Source: a virus. From it: a DNA stretch of 60,487 bases. Positions 1 through 5,813 of this stretch are shown here, piece by piece. Under the pieces are notes generated by a model, which did not search any database, had not been told where the DNA came from, and saw only the letters and a program-made list of their open reading frames with translations. Numbering within the stretch: position 1 is the stretch's first letter; each line of letters starts with the position of its first letter. The stretch spans positions 87,199 through 147,685 of IMG/VR virus record IMGVR_UViG_3300018481_000002; one strand, 5' to 3'. A program made the translations under genes and the position numbers.

Positions 1-1
1 C

Positions 2-289
2 CACGGTGGTCTCACGTTCGCCCGGGACTGCAACGAGAACGCACCCGAGGGACACGGCGTCTGTCACGTTCCCTACGAGGGTCGGGAGCCTGACGTGTGG
101 TGGTTGGGGTTCGACACGGCCCACTGCGGTGACGCGTCGCCCATGGACGCGGCGGATGGTGCCTACCCACTCACGATGCCTGAGTACAAGAGTGATGACA
201 CCTACAAGGACGAGGCGTACGTTCGCAACGAGGTAGAGAACCTCGCCAAGCAGCTGAAGGCGGTTGCAGATGATGTCCGTGTTGGATGA
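2..289 (+). CDS. conserved actinophage protein, 5'-truncated by the window edge
   Basis: The reading frame is open from the first bases of the window to a TGA at 287-289, so the start lies upstream. The visible 95 residues include HGGLTFARDC near the left edge and VWWLGFDTAHCGD in the middle, followed by a charged tail. That HGGLT ... WW-GFD-aH-GD pattern recurs in a family of phage proteins of unknown function; this is recalled family knowledge, not a search result. Enzymatic activity cannot be assigned. The next gene overlaps its 3' end, so the two are probably co-transcribed. Confidence 0.7.
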   Translation, partial: HGGLTFARDCNENAPEGHGVCHVPYEGREPDVWWLGFDTAHCGDASPMDAADGAYPLTMPEYKSDDTYKDEAYVRNEVENLAKQLKAVADDVRVG

Positions 290-449
290 CGAAAAAACTG
301 ACTTCGGGACCAAGTGCGAGAAGTGCCCACACCCCGCCAGTCAGCATGACCTACAGCTCCAGGAGAACCCGAGCGACGACATGTTCGCTGCCGCCATGGC
401 ATGGGTCTGCCTGGACGACGAGTGTTCCTGTGTGATCGCTCCGGAGTAG
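270..449 (+). CDS. small zinc-ribbon-like protein
   Basis: A 59-residue acidic protein with cysteines in the arrangement CEKC ... CLDDECSC, which could hold one zinc ion. The ATG at 270 was preferred over the in-frame TTG at 264 because AAGGCGG at 257-263 gives it a usable ribosome site; the adjacent ATG at 273 is also possible. It overlaps the end of the preceding gene and is followed within 21 bases by a rho-independent terminator, so it closes a rightward operon. Function is unknown. Confidence 0.65.
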   Translation: MMSVLDDEKTDFGTKCEKCPHPASQHDLQLQENPSDDMFAAAMAWVCLDDECSCVIAPE

Positions 450-469
450 GAAGACGCACCACCAAAGAG

Positions 470-500
470 CCCCGCCATCTACGGATTGGCGGGGTTTTTT
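470..500 (+). terminator. rho-independent terminator
   Basis: The arms CCCCGCCA (470-477) and TGGCGGGG (487-494) pair perfectly around a 9-nt loop and are followed by six T residues at 495-500. It ends the rightward operon that includes the two genes before it. Confidence 0.9.
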
Positions 501-558
501 GCGCAGTTAACTGGAACAACAACTAGCAGTAGCGCCGTCAAGATCGCCGTCTCAGAAA

Positions 559-576
559 CAGACGTCCGTCTGAACC
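559..576 (+). promoter_or_regulatory. dispersed dyad motif GACRYCCGTC (intergenic copy)
   Basis: CAGACGTCCGTCTG at 559-572 is a perfect palindrome apart from its centre and is followed by AACC. It lies between two convergent genes, so it is not an obvious promoter operator here. At least twelve other exact core copies occur in the window (see the finding on this motif). Confidence 0.45.
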
Positions 577-647
577 ACGATTTCTGGCTTGGAAGCCGAA
601 CTTTGAGCGTGGATCTGCTGAAAATGGGCGGCGCGTTTTTAGTTGTT

Positions 648-875
648 TTAATTGCTCTTGTCGACGTTGCGTCCGACCAGGTAGCCACAGAGCACCCCGA
701 TCAGGCTCGCAACCATGTTCCCGATGGCCCTGGCAATCCTGTCGATGTCCGGTGCGTTGCCCATGGCTATCGCGATCCCGACTCCAATGGTTGCGAAGAT
801 CATCACGAACGCCACGACTAGAACGAGAACCAGGACGATGATGTCTGCCATCGGGCGGTCGCGAATGGGGGTCAT
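648..875 (-). CDS. small membrane protein, two predicted TM segments
   Basis: A 75-residue protein beginning MTPIRDRPMADII. Residues 10-37 are an almost unbroken run of V, I, L, A and G, and residues 52-68 form a second hydrophobic stretch, so it is probably an integral membrane protein with two helices. The start at 875 is chosen because its ATG overlaps the TGA of the upstream exonuclease-like gene by 4 bases (ATGA), indicating translational coupling. A downstream in-frame ATG at 851 is an alternative. Function is unknown. Confidence 0.65.
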   Translation of the reverse strand: MTPIRDRPMADIIVLVLVLVVAFVMIFATIGVGIAIAMGNAPDIDRIARAIGNMVASLIGVLCGYLVGRNVDKSN

Positions 876-1552
876 CGAACCGTCTTGGACGGCAGCGCGA
901 ACACGGTTGGGTGGTTGTCCGGGCGTGCGGGGTGTGGCTGCTCCCACCAAGTCAGCTGTCCGTCCAGCTTCGGGGAGAATGCCATCAGGTCGATGCGCGC
1001 TCCGATCCACTGGGCGTCGAAGCTTCCGTGCAGGTTCGCAGGGTCGGCTCGGATCAGCTTGTTGAAGTCGCCCATCGCCACGAAGGGGACCTTGGCTACC
1101 CGGATACGGGCGTTCAGGCTGGCCCCGAACACCGGGTAGAGGGTGTCGAACATGCGCAGCGGCGGCATGTGGACGCAGATCTCTAGGGTGTCTCCCCAAC
1201 CTGGGAGGTCCACGACAGCCCAGGGGAAGCCTCGGTCTCCGATGGCCTCGCCACGGTTGGAGCGGGCTGCATCACGGACGTTGGCGCGTCTGACCTTCAG
1301 GGAGTCGTGGACCAGGAGGGCTTCGCCGCAGTGGCCGGGCTTGTCGGTCTGGATGACGGTGTACCCGTCGAGCTTGACCTTCTGGGTCAGCTCTTGCACT
1401 GCCAGGATCTTCGCGCCTTCTCCCTTGCGGGTGATCTCCCGGATGTCTTCCATGTGGGCGGAGTGGGAGCGGGCGAAGTTTCCGTTGTGCTGGGCGTGGA
1501 CGACGCCCGCTGCCTGGTCCTGCTTGGAGGGGCGTTCCCTGGTGGCCTGCAT
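872..1552 (-). CDS. endonuclease/exonuclease/phosphatase (EEP) superfamily protein
   Basis: The 226-residue protein carries the EEP landmarks in order: HNGN near residue 23, VQELTQ (metal-binding Glu) near residue 53, an IC-V-H-MPP segment, GDFN near residue 162, a basic and Asp-containing stretch (GARIDLMAF), and a C-terminal DNHPTVF that matches the catalytic Asp-His pair. EEP enzymes cleave phosphodiester or phosphate-ester bonds with Mg2+; the substrate here is not apparent. No strong ribosome site precedes the ATG. It is cotranscribed with the membrane protein downstream, so it could act in host DNA breakdown, RNA processing or signalling. Confidence 0.75.
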   Translation of the reverse strand: MQATRERPSKQDQAAGVVHAQHNGNFARSHSAHMEDIREITRKGEGAKILAVQELTQKVKLDGYTVIQTDKPGHCGEALLVHDSLKVRRANVRDAARSNRGEAIGDRGFPWAVVDLPGWGDTLEICVHMPPLRMFDTLYPVFGASLNARIRVAKVPFVAMGDFNKLIRADPANLHGSFDAQWIGARIDLMAFSPKLDGQLTWWEQPHPARPDNHPTVFALPSKTVR

Positions 1553-1587
1553 GGTTGGTTGTCGGCCTGACCTGGGGGGAAAGGTAA

Positions 1588-1629
1588 CCGCCCCAGGTTG
1601 TCCCGTTTAAGAGACGGGGCCTGGGGCGG
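1588..1629. terminator. strong nested hairpin (possible terminator or leader structure)
   Basis: CCGCCCCAGG (1588-1597) pairs perfectly with CCTGGGGCGG (1620-1629), and a second hairpin CCCGT/ACGGG is nested inside. There is no long T tract on either strand. On the minus strand it lies between the tRNA-like element and the exonuclease-like gene, so it may separate or regulate them. Confidence 0.55.
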
Positions 1630-1650
1630 CGTTCGTTCGCAACGAATAGC

Positions 1651-1721
1651 TTGCTCCGGTCGGAATCGAACCGACGGTCTCCGACGTCAGGGCCGGTGAG
1701 TTGCCATTACTCTACAGAGTT
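1651..1721 (-). tRNA. tRNA-like element with irregular anticodon arm
   Basis: Read on the minus strand, the sequence folds as a cloverleaf: D-stem GAGT/ACTC with GG in the loop, anticodon stem CCGGC/GTCGG, and a canonical T-arm GTCGG-TTCGATT-CCGAC. The acceptor stem is weak, with only five of seven pairs, and the anticodon loop has 6 nt (CCTGAC) instead of 7. If the closing pair opens, GAC would be an anticodon candidate (Val), but this is uncertain. No CCA is encoded. It may be a decayed tRNA, a tRNA mimic or a processing signal. Confidence 0.45.
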
Positions 1722-1747
1722 CTATGAAGTTGCTACTGGCTTGTATT

Positions 1748-1776
1748 TTGGATGGTTGTTCTGTGGATAATATAAA
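1748..1776 (+). promoter_or_regulatory. sigma70-type promoter for a non-coding segment
   Basis: TTGGAT (1748-1753), a 17-nt spacer and TATAAA (1771-1776) make one of the best housekeeping-type promoters in the window. Predicted transcription starts near 1782. The next 200 bases contain no convincing gene but several strong hairpins. A perfect DnaA box (TGTGGATAA, 1762-1770) overlaps the spacer, possibly by chance. Confidence 0.6.
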
Positions 1777-1781
1777 TGTTC

Positions 1782-1940
1782 GCCCCCAGTGGCGTTCAGT
1801 CCGGGAGACACCTACCGGGTAACAGCCGGTCGGGCCGCTGTTCCTACTAGCGAGGGCGTCAGTGGAACAACTGATCCCCGCTGCCGGTCGGCCTTGAGGC
1901 CCTTCCCCCGCAGCGGGGTCTCTTCAGTTGTTGGGATCGA
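1782..1940 (+). ncRNA. candidate structured non-coding RNA
   Basis: Downstream of the promoter at 1748-1776 lie AACAGC/GCTGTT and then a long hairpin. In the long hairpin AACAACTGA (1866-1874) pairs with TCAGTTGTT (1924-1932) and CCCCGCTGC (1876-1884) with GCAGCGGGG (1910-1918), with GGCC-TTGA-GGCC as an apical stem. No T tract follows, so the 3' end is not defined. I saw no ribosome site or plausible reading frame in it. It could be a small RNA or a long regulatory leader for the gene at 1991. Confidence 0.45.
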
Positions 1941-1956
1941 CTCTAGCATGTTCGGA

Positions 1957-1984
1957 TTGCATCGAACACCTGAACGACTATGCT
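1957..1984 (+). promoter_or_regulatory. promoter with TCGAAC-type box, probably giving a leaderless mRNA
   Basis: TTGCAT (1957-1962), a 16-nt spacer and TATGCT (1979-1984) lie exactly 6 nt before the ATG at 1991, so transcription should begin at the start codon. The spacer carries TCGAACACCTGAACGA (1962-1977), almost the same box as at 19743 and 20321. ATGTTCGG lies at 1949-1956. Confidence 0.6.
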
Positions 1985-1990
1985 GCGTCT

Positions 1991-2260
1991 ATGAACGACT
2001 ACGTCAAGCCGATCCCCGAGCTGATCACAGAGCTCGCGAACAGATACGGTCTCGACGCCGAAGCCCAGGACACTCGGGCCCTGCTCCAAGGCTTCCTCAT
2101 CGGTGATCTCCTCAGACAGACCCGCCCCGAATACCGCGACAGGATCCTGCTGGCGACCGGCGTCGTCCAGGAAGCCGACGCTCAGGGCAACTACCTGGAC
2201 CACTTCTTCGTGGACTTCGAATCAGGGGCACGCATCCGCGTGACCGTGGAGGCTGTATGA
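1991..2260 (+). CDS. hypothetical protein, probably leaderless
   Basis: An 89-residue protein beginning MNDYVKPIPELITELANRY. It looks soluble: an amphipathic N-terminal half and a C-terminal half ending in a likely beta hairpin (HFFVDFESGARIRVTVEAV). The ATG at 1991 is preferred over upstream in-frame codons because the -10 element TATGCT ends 6 nt before it and there is no Shine-Dalgarno sequence, which fits leaderless translation common in actinobacteria. No family was recognised. It opens the regulatory cluster that leads to the sigma factor. Confidence 0.6.
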   Translation: MNDYVKPIPELITELANRYGLDAEAQDTRALLQGFLIGDLLRQTRPEYRDRILLATGVVQEADAQGNYLDHFFVDFESGARIRVTVEAV

Positions 2261-2279
2261 AGTAGCGACACGCGTTCAA

Positions 2280-2314
2280 ATGTTCGGATCCGCTCTGCAC
2301 ATAGGGTCTATCTT
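2280..2314 (+). promoter_or_regulatory. probable promoter of a leaderless leader peptide
   Basis: TATCTT (2309-2314) ends 6 nt before a GTG at 2321, the same geometry as at 1979-1991. No good -35 hexamer is present, but ATGTTCGGAT (2280-2289) lies 29 nt upstream of the -10, matching the copy at 1949 in spacing, so it may be an activator or repressor site. Confidence 0.4.
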
Positions 2315-2320
2315 CTGACT

Positions 2321-2386
2321 GTGAGTAGCGAAGTAGAACTGGCCCAAAACCTGGGCCAGTTTCCCACCGCCATGGAGTCCCGATGA
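2321..2386 (+). CDS. 21-residue leader peptide candidate
   Basis: A GTG exactly at the predicted transcription start opens a frame of 21 codons (MSSEVELAQNLGQF...) ending in TGA at 2384-2386, which overlaps the ATG of the next gene (ATGA). The frame contains a perfect hairpin, AACTGGCCCA (2337-2346)/TGGGCCAGTT (2352-2361). Position, overlap and hairpin suggest a translated leader that couples or attenuates the following zinc-ribbon gene. It may instead be untranslated leader. Confidence 0.4.
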   Translation: MSSEVELAQNLGQFPTAMESR

Positions 2387-2520
2387 TGGATCGATGTGAA
2401 CGTTGCGACCAGCTCACCCAAGAGAAGGACTTCCGAGGGAGTCTTTGTGGTTGGTGTGCTGACGACCTGGAACGTTTGGCCCAAAGTTCGGGCCACAAGG
2501 ATGAGGAGCCGTTGTTTTGA
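2383..2520 (+). CDS. 45-residue zinc-ribbon protein
   Basis: The protein starts MMDRCERCDQ and contains CERC at residues 5-8 and CGWC at residues 22-25, giving a four-cysteine zinc site. The rest is hydrophilic and acidic. It starts inside the stop codon of the leader peptide and its own TGA overlaps the TTG start of the next gene, so these frames form one translationally coupled unit. A TGGCCC-N7-GGGCCA inverted repeat lies within it at 2477-2495. A nucleic-acid-binding or protein-binding adaptor role is plausible but unproven. Confidence 0.55.
   Translation: MMDRCERCDQLTQEKDFRGSLCGWCADDLERLAQSSGHKDEEPLF
2477..2495 (+). repeat. TGGCCC-N7-GGGCCA inverted repeat
   Basis: TGGCCC (2477-2482) and GGGCCA (2490-2495) flank AAAGTTC. 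Similar copies lie at 2340-2358, 8306-8323 and 57128-57146, all with a 7-nt spacer beginning with A. Confidence 0.5.
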
Positions 2521-3143
2521 GCGAGATGGTGCGGGTTGCGATGGAGTGGCCCAAGGAAGTTAAGGAGACCGTCCGAGAGAAGGTGGGCCCCCGAGGCCTC
2601 ACCGAGTTCGTCCTCGACGCCGTCCATGATCGTCTGAACGGATCCGCGCTGGACTCCAAGGAGGAGATCCGCGAAGCCCGAGACGTTGCGCAGAAGCTGG
2701 CCGACCTGGTCATGAGCGACTCGGTCGACAAGAGTCTGACCTTGACCAGCATGCACCGACCCAGATGGCTAGATACCAACTCCTGGCCAGTCCCCGAGGT
2801 CGAGCCTGAGCCCGAGCCTGTGGCACCGGAGCCTGATCCTGTCCTTCCCGAGAAGCCAACTACTGAGGACCGTCTTGGCCATCAGCCAGACGACTTCTTC
2901 AAGAAGGTCATGAGGGCCGGGAAGCTGAACGACGGCGAAATCGACTACGTGCGAGACCATTTGAAGCCCGCATCTGACCTGGAAGCACAGGAAGCCATCG
3001 AGGTCATGGATGAGGTTGTCGCCATCGGTGAAGAGGCTCAACTGGCGCTGGATCCCGTCGCTGTCTTCGGAAAGCACGCTGAAGATCTCTGCCCCAGCTG
3101 CGGCGAACCGCGTGTGGACGGCGAGTGTTGGACTTGCGACTGA
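2517..3143 (+). CDS. ribbon-helix-helix-like N-terminus with C-terminal zinc ribbon
   Basis: The 208-residue protein opens with MVRVAMEWPKEVKETVREKV then GLTEFVLDAVHDRL, which has the beta strand, helix, turn, helix layout of Arc/CopG ribbon-helix-helix domains. A Pro/Glu-rich linker (PEVEPEPEPVAPEPDP) follows, then a helical region, then a C-terminal CPSCG ... CWTC zinc ribbon. A TTG at 2517 overlaps the previous stop; ATG at 2526 is an alternative. It lies directly upstream of the sigma factor, so a transcriptional regulator is likely. RHH proteins can bind short iterated repeats, which matters for the GGCNN arrays, but no link is shown. Confidence 0.6.
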   Translation: MSEMVRVAMEWPKEVKETVREKVGPRGLTEFVLDAVHDRLNGSALDSKEEIREARDVAQKLADLVMSDSVDKSLTLTSMHRPRWLDTNSWPVPEVEPEPEPVAPEPDPVLPEKPTTEDRLGHQPDDFFKKVMRAGKLNDGEIDYVRDHLKPASDLEAQEAIEVMDEVVAIGEEAQLALDPVAVFGKHAEDLCPSCGEPRVDGECWTCD

Positions 3144-3148
3144 ATCCA

Positions 3149-3176
3149 GACATCCGTCGAAACCCTGTGTCATGAT
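3149..3176 (+). promoter_or_regulatory. dyad-motif copy and putative promoter of the sigma factor
   Basis: GACATCCGTCGAAA (3149-3162) is a copy of the dispersed motif. CATGAT (3171-3176) lies 7 nt before the ATG at 3184 and could be a -10 element for a leaderless transcript; CAGACA, 18 nt upstream, would be the -35 and overlaps the motif. If so, the motif would be an operator. No Shine-Dalgarno is seen. Confidence 0.4.
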
Positions 3177-3183
3177 GTGACCC

Positions 3184-3957
3184 ATGGGGCACCTGGAGCC
3201 AGAGATTCTCACCGATGAATGGCTTTCCTACAAGGACTCAGGTTCGATCGTCTCCCGCAACCAACTGGTCCTCCACTACACCTCCTTGGTGCGCTACGTC
3301 GCAGCCAAGGTCGGAGGACAGTTGGTTGCCTGGGTCGACCGAGACGACCTGATCTCCTACGGCATGTTCGGCCTTATCGACGCCATCGAAAAGTTCGACC
3401 TCGAAAAGGGCGTCAAGTTCGAGACCTACGCTGTCGTCAGGATCAGGGGAGCGATTCTGGACGAGATCCGGGCCCTGGACTGGGTCCCGCGATCCGTACG
3501 TTCCAAGGCCAGGGAAGTCGAGAAGGCCCAAGCAGAGGTAGAGATGCTCCTCGGTAGGCCCGCTGGCCAGCATGAGGTCGCTGAGTACCTGGGCATCCCC
3601 CTAGAGGAGTACTGGCAGCTGACCAGCGACTCCACCGCCTCCACCATCGAGAGCTACAACCGAGAGATCCTCGTAGAGGGAAACCAAGAGTCTTCCTTCG
3701 ACGTGAGCTTCGACCCAGGGTCTAACCCTGAGGATCTGGCCCAGGTCAAGGAAGTAGTGGAACTCGTTGGGGAGGCGATCAACCAGATGGATCAGATGTC
3801 CAAGACCATTCTCACGCTGTACTACCTGCATGAGATGAAGCTGGCTGAGATCGGCCAGATCTTCGGGGTGACAGAGAGTCGTGTTTGTCAGCTTCAGGGC
3901 CGCGCACTTCAGTCGCTGCGTACGGCCTTCAACCGTTCCGGCCTAGTAGCTGCGTGA
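3184..3957 (+). CDS. RNA polymerase sigma factor, WhiG/FliA (sigma-28) type
   Basis: The 257-residue protein is collinear with group 3 sigma factors. Region 2 spans about residues 25-105 and includes DLISYGMFGLIDAIEKFD, the YAVVRIRGAILDEIR helix and DWVPRSVR, the classic WhiG/FliA signature. Region 3 follows (GRPAGQHEVAEYLGI), and region 4 ends in a helix-turn-helix (MKLAEIGQIFGVTESRVCQL). All regions needed for promoter recognition look intact. It would let the phage redirect host RNA polymerase to its own late or sporulation-type promoters. The gene ends in GTGA overlap with a small Cys-rich protein. In Streptomyces, WhiG controls sporulation, so host developmental interference is a possibility; this is inference. 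Confidence 0.9.
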   Translation: MGHLEPEILTDEWLSYKDSGSIVSRNQLVLHYTSLVRYVAAKVGGQLVAWVDRDDLISYGMFGLIDAIEKFDLEKGVKFETYAVVRIRGAILDEIRALDWVPRSVRSKAREVEKAQAEVEMLLGRPAGQHEVAEYLGIPLEEYWQLTSDSTASTIESYNREILVEGNQESSFDVSFDPGSNPEDLAQVKEVVELVGEAINQMDQMSKTILTLYYLHEMKLAEIGQIFGVTESRVCQLQGRALQSLRTAFNRSGLVAA

Positions 3958-4091
3958 ACGGTTGCTCCGAGTGCACTCCTGAGAAGACCTGCCGTTGGTG
4001 GTGTCCAGTGCACCTTGAGCACCATGTCGTTGTGACTATGGTGACCCACTGCATCGACACGTGGGAGCCTAGCCTCCGCGAGACCGGTTGA
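3954..4091 (+). CDS. 45-residue cysteine-rich protein
   Basis: GTG at 3954 overlaps the sigma factor stop codon by 4 bases. The product starts MNGCSECTPEKTCRWWCPVH and has C-x2-C, C and C-x2-H type ligands for zinc. Its tail runs 23 bases into the 3' end of the convergent minus-strand gene. Coupled translation with the sigma factor suggests a partner such as an anti-sigma or accessory peptide, but this rests on position alone. Confidence 0.5.
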   Translation: MNGCSECTPEKTCRWWCPVHLEHHVVVTMVTHCIDTWEPSLRETG

Positions 4092-4566
4092 AGTTCTTCG
4101 CCTTCTTGAGGGGCGCGGTGTAGGCCTTGTTGAAGCCCCTGACCGCGACCTCGGTCTTCTTCATCTCCTGGACGAAGGTGCTTGTGGCAGCGGAGATTCG
4201 GGCGCTGGCTCTCTTCGTTTCTTCGATCCGCTGCTGCTTGATGGCTTCGAAGGAGAGATCCTTGGCGATGTCTCGGGCGATCCCGTTGATGTAGCTGATC
4301 CAGTCCCTCTTCGAGATGGTGTTGCTAGCCAGGTCCCACTCCGTGATGGTCCGCTCGGTGGTGACGATGATGCTGTAGGAACTGTGGAGGATCGCACCCA
4401 CACGGTAGGTCCCGTCTTCGTGGTGGATCACGCTGATGGCAAGTCTTCCGGTATCACCGACGATCAGACTGGCTCGGTTCAGGATCGGGTCCTTGATGTA
4501 CTTGCAGGTCAGCTCGATTTCTGTCTTCCGAGCAGCATCGCTGATCGGGTCGGTGGGAGTGTCCAT
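4069..4566 (-). CDS. hypothetical protein, leaderless
   Basis: A 165-residue protein starting MDTPTDPISDAARKTEIEL. Its N-terminal half looks like a mixed alpha/beta fold and the C-terminal third is rich in Lys, Arg and Glu and probably helical (EAIKQQRIEETKRASARI). The start at 4566 is chosen because TATGCT (4578-4573 on the minus strand) ends 6 nt before it and there is no ribosome site. An in-frame ATG at 4590 lies upstream of that promoter. Family and function were not recognised. Confidence 0.6.
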   Translation of the reverse strand: MDTPTDPISDAARKTEIELTCKYIKDPILNRASLIVGDTGRLAISVIHHEDGTYRVGAILHSSYSIIVTTERTITEWDLASNTISKRDWISYINGIARDIAKDLSFEAIKQQRIEETKRASARISAATSTFVQEMKKTEVAVRGFNKAYTAPLKKAKNFNRSRGG

Positions 4567-4572
4567 GTACAG

Positions 4573-4594
4573 AGCATACCGAACATTCATACGA
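4573..4594 (-). promoter_or_regulatory. promoter with CGAAC box for the leaderless minus-strand gene
   Basis: On the minus strand TATGCT occupies 4578-4573. Immediately upstream is ATGTTCGG, and the plus-strand reading CCGAACATTCATACGA (4579-4594) matches 11 of 16 positions of the TCGAACACTTGAACGA box. The same -10 and spacing to ATG recur at 1979-1991. Confidence 0.45.
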
Positions 4595-4652
4595 ACTTGG
4601 TCCGGGAGCTCCAGATGTCGACACCTTCTTGTCATGAGAGGAGGTGACGACA

Positions 4653-5252
4653 ATGACTCGATACATCGATCCCAACAGTGGCGCAGCTCCTCAGCCTGGA
4701 GCCTGGGCTGGGGAAGAGGCTCAGGCTCACGGTTTCGCTCTCGCCAACGAGAACGAGGGCGTCGAGCAGGAGCGCCAGCTGAACGAGGCTGAAGATCTGC
4801 CCGAGGAGAAGAGCATCCAGGAGATCGCGGACGCGGCGGCTGAGGCCGACAAGGACCGCGAGAAGACGGAGGTTGAGGAGTACTTCGACCGCTACGCCGA
4901 GGCTGTTGGTAACCCCAACAAGGTTCTTGGTGAAGAGGACGAGGGCGACTCGGCTTCGAAGTTCGTGGCTGACCCCGGCGCGGAGGCTCGCGCCAGCGAC
5001 GCCAAGGCCCTGGAGACTCAGGGCGTCGAAGCTGGCAACGCTGGCTTCACGTGGCAGACCCCGGCTGAGGATGCTGACGCTGAGGCTTCCGAGGAGGATG
5101 CTGAAGAGGTCTCCGAGGAGGAGGGCTACGACCCGTCCCAGTACAGCGTGGACGAGGTGAACGCCTACCTTGAGGAGAACCCGGATGAGTACGACGCGGT
5201 GATTCAGTCCGAGAAGGACGGCAAGAACCGCAAGGGCATCGTCGGATCCTGA
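4653..5252 (+). CDS. acidic protein with C-terminal actinophage module
   Basis: A 199-residue, strongly acidic protein. The ATG at 4653 is preceded by an excellent ribosome site, GAGAGGAGG at 4636-4644; a GTG at 4644 inside that site is therefore unlikely. The C-terminus has a YSVDEVNAYLEENPDEY ... SEKDGKNRKGI pattern also seen, in shorter form, in the protein at 7068-7304, and which I recall from many actinophage proteins of unknown role. The strong ribosome site and the terminator behind it suggest high expression. A virion-associated or DNA-mimic role would fit the acidity but is not shown. Confidence 0.65.
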   Translation: MTRYIDPNSGAAPQPGAWAGEEAQAHGFALANENEGVEQERQLNEAEDLPEEKSIQEIADAAAEADKDREKTEVEEYFDRYAEAVGNPNKVLGEEDEGDSASKFVADPGAEARASDAKALETQGVEAGNAGFTWQTPAEDADAEASEEDAEEVSEEEGYDPSQYSVDEVNAYLEENPDEYDAVIQSEKDGKNRKGIVGS

Positions 5253-5256
5253 CTCA

Positions 5257-5301
5257 CACTGAGATCCCGTCCCTCCCTAGAAGGGGGACGGGATCTCAGT
5301 G
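5257..5301. terminator. bidirectional terminator hairpin
   Basis: CACTGAGATCCCGTCC (5257-5272) pairs perfectly over 16 bp with its complement at 5286-5301 around a 13-nt loop. It lies between convergent genes and overlaps the stop codon of the minus-strand gene. No clear T tract is present on either strand. Confidence 0.75.
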
Positions 5302-5535
5302 CTTCCAGTCTTCATGCAACCCGAACGAGGTCACGTAGGTCTCCCAGCCGGTGGCTTCCTCCCAGGAGACCTCCAGTTCGAGCATCCCCTCATCGAGGCT
5401 GTACAGGTAGTACCAGCACTTCTGGTCATCCAGCTTCTCGACGTCATATGGATGCGCGTCTGGATACCCCTTGTGCTTCATGAACTCCGAAGCGACAACA
5501 TCCTGTGGTTCGTCGCTCCACCGCAACTCACTCAT
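5296..5535 (-). CDS. small acidic hypothetical protein
   Basis: A 79-residue protein (MSELRWSDEPQDVVASEF...) rich in Trp, Tyr, Asp and Glu, predicted soluble. Its ATG overlaps the stop of the upstream gene by ATGA. It is the last of four coupled minus-strand genes and its stop codon falls within the terminator hairpin. No family recognised. Confidence 0.65.
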   Translation of the reverse strand: MSELRWSDEPQDVVASEFMKHKGYPDAHPYDVEKLDDQKCWYYLYSLDEGMLELEVSWEEATGWETYVTSFGLHEDWKH

Positions 5536-5813
5536 GACTCCCTCGCTCGCTTGACTGCCTCGTGAGCACCTTCAAGCCCGACCTCTAGGACGAGACCGAA
5601 GGCGGCGAACTTGCTCGTGATCGGGTACAGCACCGTCTCCAGGGTGATCGGATCCAGGATCACCCCCCGCTCCTCCCAGGCGCTCAGCAGGTCCCTGACC
5701 TGGCTCAGGACATACGACTGGGTGTTCGGAGGGAGGTTCATCAGGCTGTGTGCCACCGCTGAAGGCAGAAGCCGGGCTACTTCCGGCAGAGCTGTGTTGT
5801 GGTCCATGTTCAT
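5532..5813 (-). CDS. hypothetical protein of the minus-strand operon
   Basis: A 93-residue protein starting MNMDHNTALPEVARLLPS, probably mainly helical. The start at 5813 is supported by an ATGA overlap with the stop of the preceding gene and by CCAGGAG just upstream. A longer frame extends further upstream but would run wholly inside the neighbouring gene. Third gene of a tightly coupled four-gene operon; function unknown. Confidence 0.65.
   Translation of the reverse strand: MNMDHNTALPEVARLLPSAVAHSLMNLPPNTQSYVLSQVRDLLSAWEERGVILDPITLETVLYPITSKFAAFGLVLEVGLEGAHEAVKRARES

Noticed and set aside
648-1199. 183-residue version of the minus-strand membrane protein
   Set aside because: The N-terminal 108 residues lie in another frame of the exonuclease-like gene and look random (Arg/Pro-rich). 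The ATGA overlap at 875 marks the real start.
1762-1770. DnaA box (TGTGGATAA) as a replication origin
   Set aside because: The only other exact copy seen is at 17370 inside the scaffold gene. There is no cluster and no AT-rich region, so chance or promoter overlap explains it better.
3149-3184. Promoter recognised by the phage WhiG-like sigma factor at the dispersed motif
   Set aside because: The motif shows no TAAA-type -35 and GCCGATAA-type -10 at sigma-28 spacing, and most copies lie within genes. A protein-binding site fits better.
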